The notes under the pieces: model-generated | What the model was told of the DNA's origin: nothing | Database searches by the model: none | Seen by the model: only the letters and a program-made list of their open reading frames with translations | Source: Candidatus Pelagibacterales bacterium | GTDB taxonomy: Bacteria > Pseudomonadota > Alphaproteobacteria > Rickettsiales > UBA1997 | Length of the DNA: 9,951 nt | Reading direction: 5' to 3' | NCBI GenBank assembly: GCA_016882165.1 | Contig: VHBV01000039.1 | Coordinates: 1-9,951 of the forward strand | Made by a program: the position numbers and the translations under genes | Shown: piece by piece, positions 6,926 through 9,951 of the stretch | Layout: each line of letters starts with the position of its first letter | How positions within the stretch are numbered: the stretch's first letter is position 1

Positions 6926-7088
6926 TCATTATACTGTAAAGGGATTGCCACGTCGTGCTTCGCACTCCTCGCAATGACGACTGAGAAGACACATCGCAAT
7001 GACAAACCTCCTAATTCACCATCGCAAGCAAGCAATTATACTTACCTCATCATCACCGAGTAAGCCATTATTTTCCCACCTCGTCATC
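6926..7088. repeat. Long direct repeat, copy B (163 bp)
   Basis: This is the second copy of the segment at 6618-6829, offset by 308 bp at its start and 259 bp at its end because it carries a single 49-bp unit. Both copies end in the same CCTCGTCATC core; beyond it, copy B continues into a decayed copy of the motif (ACAAGCAAGCTGG). Confidence 0.92.
6943..6979. repeat. Palindromic dispersed element, copy 2
   Basis: This 37-bp segment is identical to 6635-6671, with the same central GTGC-TTC-GCAC hairpin and outer ATTGC/GCAAT arms. It is part of long repeat copy B. Confidence 0.8.
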
Positions 7089-7118
7089 ACAAGCAAGCTG
7101 GTTTTTTCACCCTTCCAT

Positions 7119-7140
7119 TTTTGTTGCATAGCAATCAAAA
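7119..7140. terminator. Weak hairpin directly after the clpB stop
   Basis: TTTTG-TTGC-ATA-GCAA-T-CAAAA forms a nine-pair stem with one bulged base and a 3-nt loop, starting 1 nt after the clpB stop codon. On the clpB strand it is not followed by a good U run, so it is at best a weak terminator. No stronger candidate is visible before the repeat mosaic. Confidence 0.3.
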
Positions 7141-7141
7141 G

Positions 7142-9739
7142 TTAGGAAGAGAAAATAATCGAATTTTCTTTTTCAAATACCCTAACATTTTGCTCATCAG
7201 AAATTTCACCACGCAAAATTTTCTCCGCCAAAACATTTTCAATTTCACGCTGGATTAATCTTTTTAAAGGTCTTGCTCCGTAAACTGAATCGTAACCTTT
7301 TTCAGCTAAGTATTTTTTTGCTGTTTTATCTAATTCTAAAACAATTTTTCTTTGCATTAATCTTTTTGCAAGCCTAGAAAATTGAACATCTACAATATTT
7401 TCCATATTGCTTCTGCTTAATTTATTGAACAAAATAATTTCATCTAAACGATTCAAAAATTCAGGACGAAAATGACCTCGTACCACTTCCATCACTTTAT
7501 CAAACAATAAAGACTGCTTAGCATCTAAAACAACTTTATCTTCAATTTCATCATCACTTGAATTATGCAGAACTTGAGAGCCTAAATTTGAAGTCAAAAT
7601 AATGATTGTATTAGTAAAATTTACAACATGCCCTTGACTGTCAGTTAAGCGTCCATCATCTAAAACTTGAAGTAAAATATTAAAAATATCGCTATGCGCT
7701 TTTTCAACTTCATCAAATAAAATAACTTGATAAGGTCTACGTCTTACACTTTCAGTTAAAATACCGCCTTGTTCAAATCCAACATAACCTGGAGGAGCAC
7801 CAATCAATCTTGCAACTGAGTGTTTTTCCATAAATTCACTCATATCTATTCTAAGCATAGCAGCTTCATCATCAAATATAAACTCTGCCAAAGCTTTGCA
7901 AAGCTCAGTTTTTCCAACACCTGTTGGACCTAAAAATAAAAATGAACCTATTGGACGATTTGCATCACCTAAACCGGCTCTTGATCTTCTGACTGCGTTA
8001 CTAACTGCCTTCAAAGCTTCATCTTGACCAACAACTCTAGCATTTAAAAATTGTTCCATTTTTAGCAATTTTTCTTTTTCACCAGACATAATTTTATCAA
8101 CAGGAATTCCTGTTGCTTTTCCAACAATTGCAGCAATATCGTCTTCATCAACAGCTTCACGCATAACTTTTTGAGTTACTTGGTTTTCAAATTGATTTAA
8201 ATCTTTTTGCAAAGATGGAATTTTCCCATAGCTTATTTCACCTGCTTTGGCCAAATTTCCTTCTCTTTGAGCAACTTCCAATTCAAATTTTGCTTGCTCA
8301 ATTTTTCCTTTTAACTCATTGATTTTGTTTAACTTCATTTTCTCAGCTTGCCACAAAGAAGTCAGTTCATTTGATTTTTCTTCCAAAGCTCTAAGCTCTT
8401 TATTTAAGATTTCCAAACGATCTTTTGAAGCTTTGTCTTCTTCTTTTTTCAAAGCTTCTGCTTCAATTTTTAGTTGAATAATTTTTCGATCAATTTCATC
8501 TAATTCATTTGGTTTGCTTTCAACTTCAATTTTAAGGCTACTTGCTGCTTCATCAATCAAATCAATTGCTTTGTCTGGTAAAAACCTGTCAGTTATATAT
8601 CTATTCGATAAAGTTGCTGCAGCAATCAAAGCCGAGTCTTTAATTTTAATACCATGATGAACTTCATATTTTTCTTTTATTCCACGTAAAATTGAAATTG
8701 TATCTTCAACACTCGGTTCTTCAGCATAAATTGGCTGAAAACGACGTGCCAAAGCAGCATCTTTTTCAATATATTTTCTATATTCATCAAGAGTTGTGGC
8801 ACCAACGCAATGTAAACTTCCTCGCGCCAAAGCCGGTTTTAAAAGATTAGATGCGTCCATTGCACCATCAGTTTTTCCAGCACCAACCAACAAATGCAAC
8901 TCATCAATAAATAATATTACGTTATCATTATTTTCAATTTCGCTTAAAACTGCTTTTAATCTTTCTTCAAACTCTCCTCTAAATTTAGCTCCAGCAATTA
9001 ATGCACCCATATCCAATGCCATCAGTTTTTTGCCCTTTAAACTTTCAGGAACATCACCATTAACTATTCTTTGAGCCAAACCTTCAACAATTGCAGTTTT
9101 TCCAACACCAGGTTCACCAATTAAAACAGGATTATTTTTAGTACGACGAGATAAAACTTGCATTGCACGTCTAATTTCTTCATCACGACCAATTACTGGA
9201 TCAATTTTTCCTAGTTTAGCTTTTTTAGTCAAATCTTGAGAATATTTTTCTAAAGCTTGATAAGTTGATTCTGAATTTGCTGAATCGGCTGTTTTTCCAG
9301 CTCTAATTTTACTAATTGCTTCACGTAAAGAATTTACAGACAAACCTGCCATTTTTAAAACCTGAGCTGCTTCATTTTTTTCATCTTCCAAAATTGCTTG
9401 TAACAATCTTTCTATGGTAACAAATTGATCACCATTTTGATCGGAAAGTTTTTCTGCAATCAGCAATACTCTGGCAATCTCTTGAGAAATTGATAAATTA
9501 GATGCTCCACTTCCTTCAACTGTCGGAATTTTTCTTAAAGCTTGTGCAATTTCAGCTTTTGCTAAATCTGCATTGCCATCACAATTTAAAATTAACTTTT
9601 GGACTAAGTTATCTGGGTCATCTAATAAAGAAGACAGTAGATGTTGTGGTAAGAACTTTTGGTGACCACTACCAAGAGCTAATGTTTGTGCACTTTGCAA
9701 AACTTGACGAGATTTTTCACTATATCTTTCAATATTCAT
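7142..9739 (-). CDS. clpB: ATP-dependent disaggregase ClpB
   Basis: The 865-residue protein is full length for the family (about 857 in E. coli). ClpB is a cytoplasmic hexameric AAA+ machine that, with DnaK/DnaJ/GrpE, pulls proteins out of aggregates after heat or other stress. Visible parts: the double Clp N domain (1-145, starting MNIERYSEKSRQVLQSAQ); the first AAA+ module with Walker A GEPGVGKT (208-215), Walker B ILFIDE (275-280) and Arg pair R332-R333; and the middle coiled coil (about 405-525), long and charged as in ClpB rather than ClpA or ClpC. The second module has Walker A GPTGVGKT (604-611), the pore loop GYVGFEQGG (651-659), Walker B VILFDE (672-677), FRPEFLNRLDEII (757-769) and sensor-2 GARPLKR (821-827). 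No key residue is missing. It is transcribed alone, and its ATG has no Shine-Dalgarno sequence. Confidence 0.98.
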   Translation of the reverse strand: MNIERYSEKSRQVLQSAQTLALGSGHQKFLPQHLLSSLLDDPDNLVQKLILNCDGNADLAKAEIAQALRKIPTVEGSGASNLSISQEIARVLLIAEKLSDQNGDQFVTIERLLQAILEDEKNEAAQVLKMAGLSVNSLREAISKIRAGKTADSANSESTYQALEKYSQDLTKKAKLGKIDPVIGRDEEIRRAMQVLSRRTKNNPVLIGEPGVGKTAIVEGLAQRIVNGDVPESLKGKKLMALDMGALIAGAKFRGEFEERLKAVLSEIENNDNVILFIDELHLLVGAGKTDGAMDASNLLKPALARGSLHCVGATTLDEYRKYIEKDAALARRFQPIYAEEPSVEDTISILRGIKEKYEVHHGIKIKDSALIAAATLSNRYITDRFLPDKAIDLIDEAASSLKIEVESKPNELDEIDRKIIQLKIEAEALKKEEDKASKDRLEILNKELRALEEKSNELTSLWQAEKMKLNKINELKGKIEQAKFELEVAQREGNLAKAGEISYGKIPSLQKDLNQFENQVTQKVMREAVDEDDIAAIVGKATGIPVDKIMSGEKEKLLKMEQFLNARVVGQDEALKAVSNAVRRSRAGLGDANRPIGSFLFLGPTGVGKTELCKALAEFIFDDEAAMLRIDMSEFMEKHSVARLIGAPPGYVGFEQGGILTESVRRRPYQVILFDEVEKAHSDIFNILLQVLDDGRLTDSQGHVVNFTNTIIILTSNLGSQVLHNSSDDEIEDKVVLDAKQSLLFDKVMEVVRGHFRPEFLNRLDEIILFNKLSRSNMENIVDVQFSRLAKRLMQRKIVLELDKTAKKYLAEKGYDSVYGARPLKRLIQREIENVLAEKILRGEISDEQNVRVFEKENSIIFSS

Positions 9740-9788
9740 AATTAATTATCTAAAAAAGTTAATTTATTTCTTAATTAGCTAATAATTA

Positions 9789-9804
9789 TCTCAAGAATTT
9801 CAAG
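9789..9804 (-). promoter_or_regulatory. Twin CTTGA boxes upstream of clpB, possible heat-shock -35 element
   Basis: On the clpB strand, CTTGAAA (9804-9798) and CTTGAGA (9795-9789) lie about 50-65 nt before the ATG. CTTGAAA is the known -35 consensus for heat-shock sigma factor RpoH, and clpB is a classic RpoH target. The -10 side does not fit: downstream there is only AT-rich sequence (TATTAG, 13 nt after TTGAAA) instead of a C-rich box. The assignment is therefore tentative. Confidence 0.33.
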
Positions 9805-9813
9805 TTAAGATTA

Positions 9814-9831
9814 TTTTATGATATCATAAAA
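9814..9831. promoter_or_regulatory. Perfect 18-bp palindrome upstream of clpB
   Basis: TTTTATGATATCATAAAA equals its own reverse complement. It lies 9 bp upstream of the CTTGAAA box and 74 bp from the clpB ATG, right at the edge of the tandem array. The position suits an operator or activator site, but it could also be a loopless hairpin or the decayed end of a mobile repeat. No known regulator site is claimed. Confidence 0.4.
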
Positions 9832-9835
9832 CGCA

Positions 9836-9951
9836 TCATCACCGAGCTAGCAATTACTTTCCCACTTCGTCATCACCGAGCTAGCAATTACTTTCCCACT
9901 TCGTCATCACCGAGCTAGCAATTACTTTCCCACTTCGTCATCACCGAGCGA
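9836..9951. repeat. 34-bp tandem array running off the window end
   Basis: Units starting TCATCACCGAGCTAGCAAT begin at 9836, 9870, 9904 and 9938, with a period of exactly 34 bp. The first three are identical and the fourth is cut by the window edge, where it diverges (CGAGCGA rather than CGAGCTA). Each unit is the core motif plus an ATTACTTTCCCACTT linker, very like the 33-bp repeat at 6819-6875. No unique spacers are present. Confidence 0.95.

Larger units (their letters stand above)
6602..7141. repeat. Gene-free repeat mosaic between ribH and clpB
   Basis: These 540 bases hold no credible gene. Almost the whole stretch consists of degenerate copies of a core close to GTCATCGCGAGCGAGCAAT, with variants CATCGCAAGCAAGCAATTA (from 6712, 6761 and 7020) and CATCACCGAGTAAGCCATTA (near 6792 and 7052). 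These are joined by short AT-rich linkers such as ACTTTACC and TTTTCCCACC. G+C is visibly higher here than in the adjoining genes. The last degenerate copy ends near 7100 (GTCATCACAAGCAAGCTGG). The sub-structures are listed separately. Confidence 0.9.

Noticed and set aside
6740..7063. Open frame of 107 codons on the + strand beginning MTNLLIHHRK and containing CFALLAMT
   Set aside because: It consists entirely of the repeat mosaic, its peptide is the familiar translation of such palindromic repeats, and the 49-bp duplication would shift its frame. No domain or ribosome binding site supports it.
8796..9741. Two + strand frames (8796-9074 and 9502-9741) inside clpB
   Set aside because: Both lie opposite conserved ClpB domains and are explained by codon bias of the real gene.
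9836..9951. CRISPR array
   Set aside because: The 34-bp units are identical head to tail with no variable spacers, and no cas gene is present.

Overview
The window is AT-rich and looks like a chromosome segment of an intracellular alphaproteobacterium, most likely of the order Rickettsiales (Holosporales is an alternative). The reasons are the base composition, Sec-exported ankyrin-repeat proteins with K/E/S-rich tails, small spacers, an IS630-type transposase remnant, and dispersed palindromic repeats around a GTCATCGCGAGCGAGCAAT core of the kind I recall from Rickettsiales genomes. The assignment rests on style and recalled families, not on a database search. TGG encodes Trp in the normal places and all stops are TAA or TAG, so no altered genetic code is indicated.

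Layout. Positions 2-169 hold the 3' end of an IS630-family transposase (+), entering from outside the window. A hairpin with A and T runs on its two sides (204-242) separates it from a leftward block of five tightly packed genes. Read in transcription order on the minus strand, these are an MnhE/MrpE-like membrane protein (6003-5518), NAD-dependent DNA ligase ligA (5503-3404), yidD (3372-3151, GTG start), ankyrin protein B (3150-1549) and ankyrin protein A (1505-267). The gaps are 14, 31, 0 and 43 nt, so the block is probably one transcript. A 175-nt divergent spacer then leads to ribH (lumazine synthase, + strand, 6179-6601).

From about 6602 to 7141 there is no credible gene. This stretch is a mosaic of repeats: a 163-bp segment present twice with about 4 substitutions, a 49-bp exact tandem duplication inside one copy, and palindromic elements in both orientations. 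clpB (9739-7142, minus) follows. Upstream of clpB lie a CTTGAAA/CTTGAGA pair, a perfect 18-bp palindrome, and a 34-bp tandem array that runs off the window end at 9951. clpB is therefore bracketed by the same repeat family.

Functionally, most genes are housekeeping: replication and repair (ligA), membrane-protein insertion (yidD), riboflavin synthesis (ribH) and protein disaggregation (clpB). The accessory interest is the pair of exported ankyrin proteins with mirror-image architectures at the end of the ligA-yidD block, plus the active-looking repeat family. I found no clear evidence for a wholly new defence or mobile system; the ankyrin pair is the best candidate for undescribed biology.
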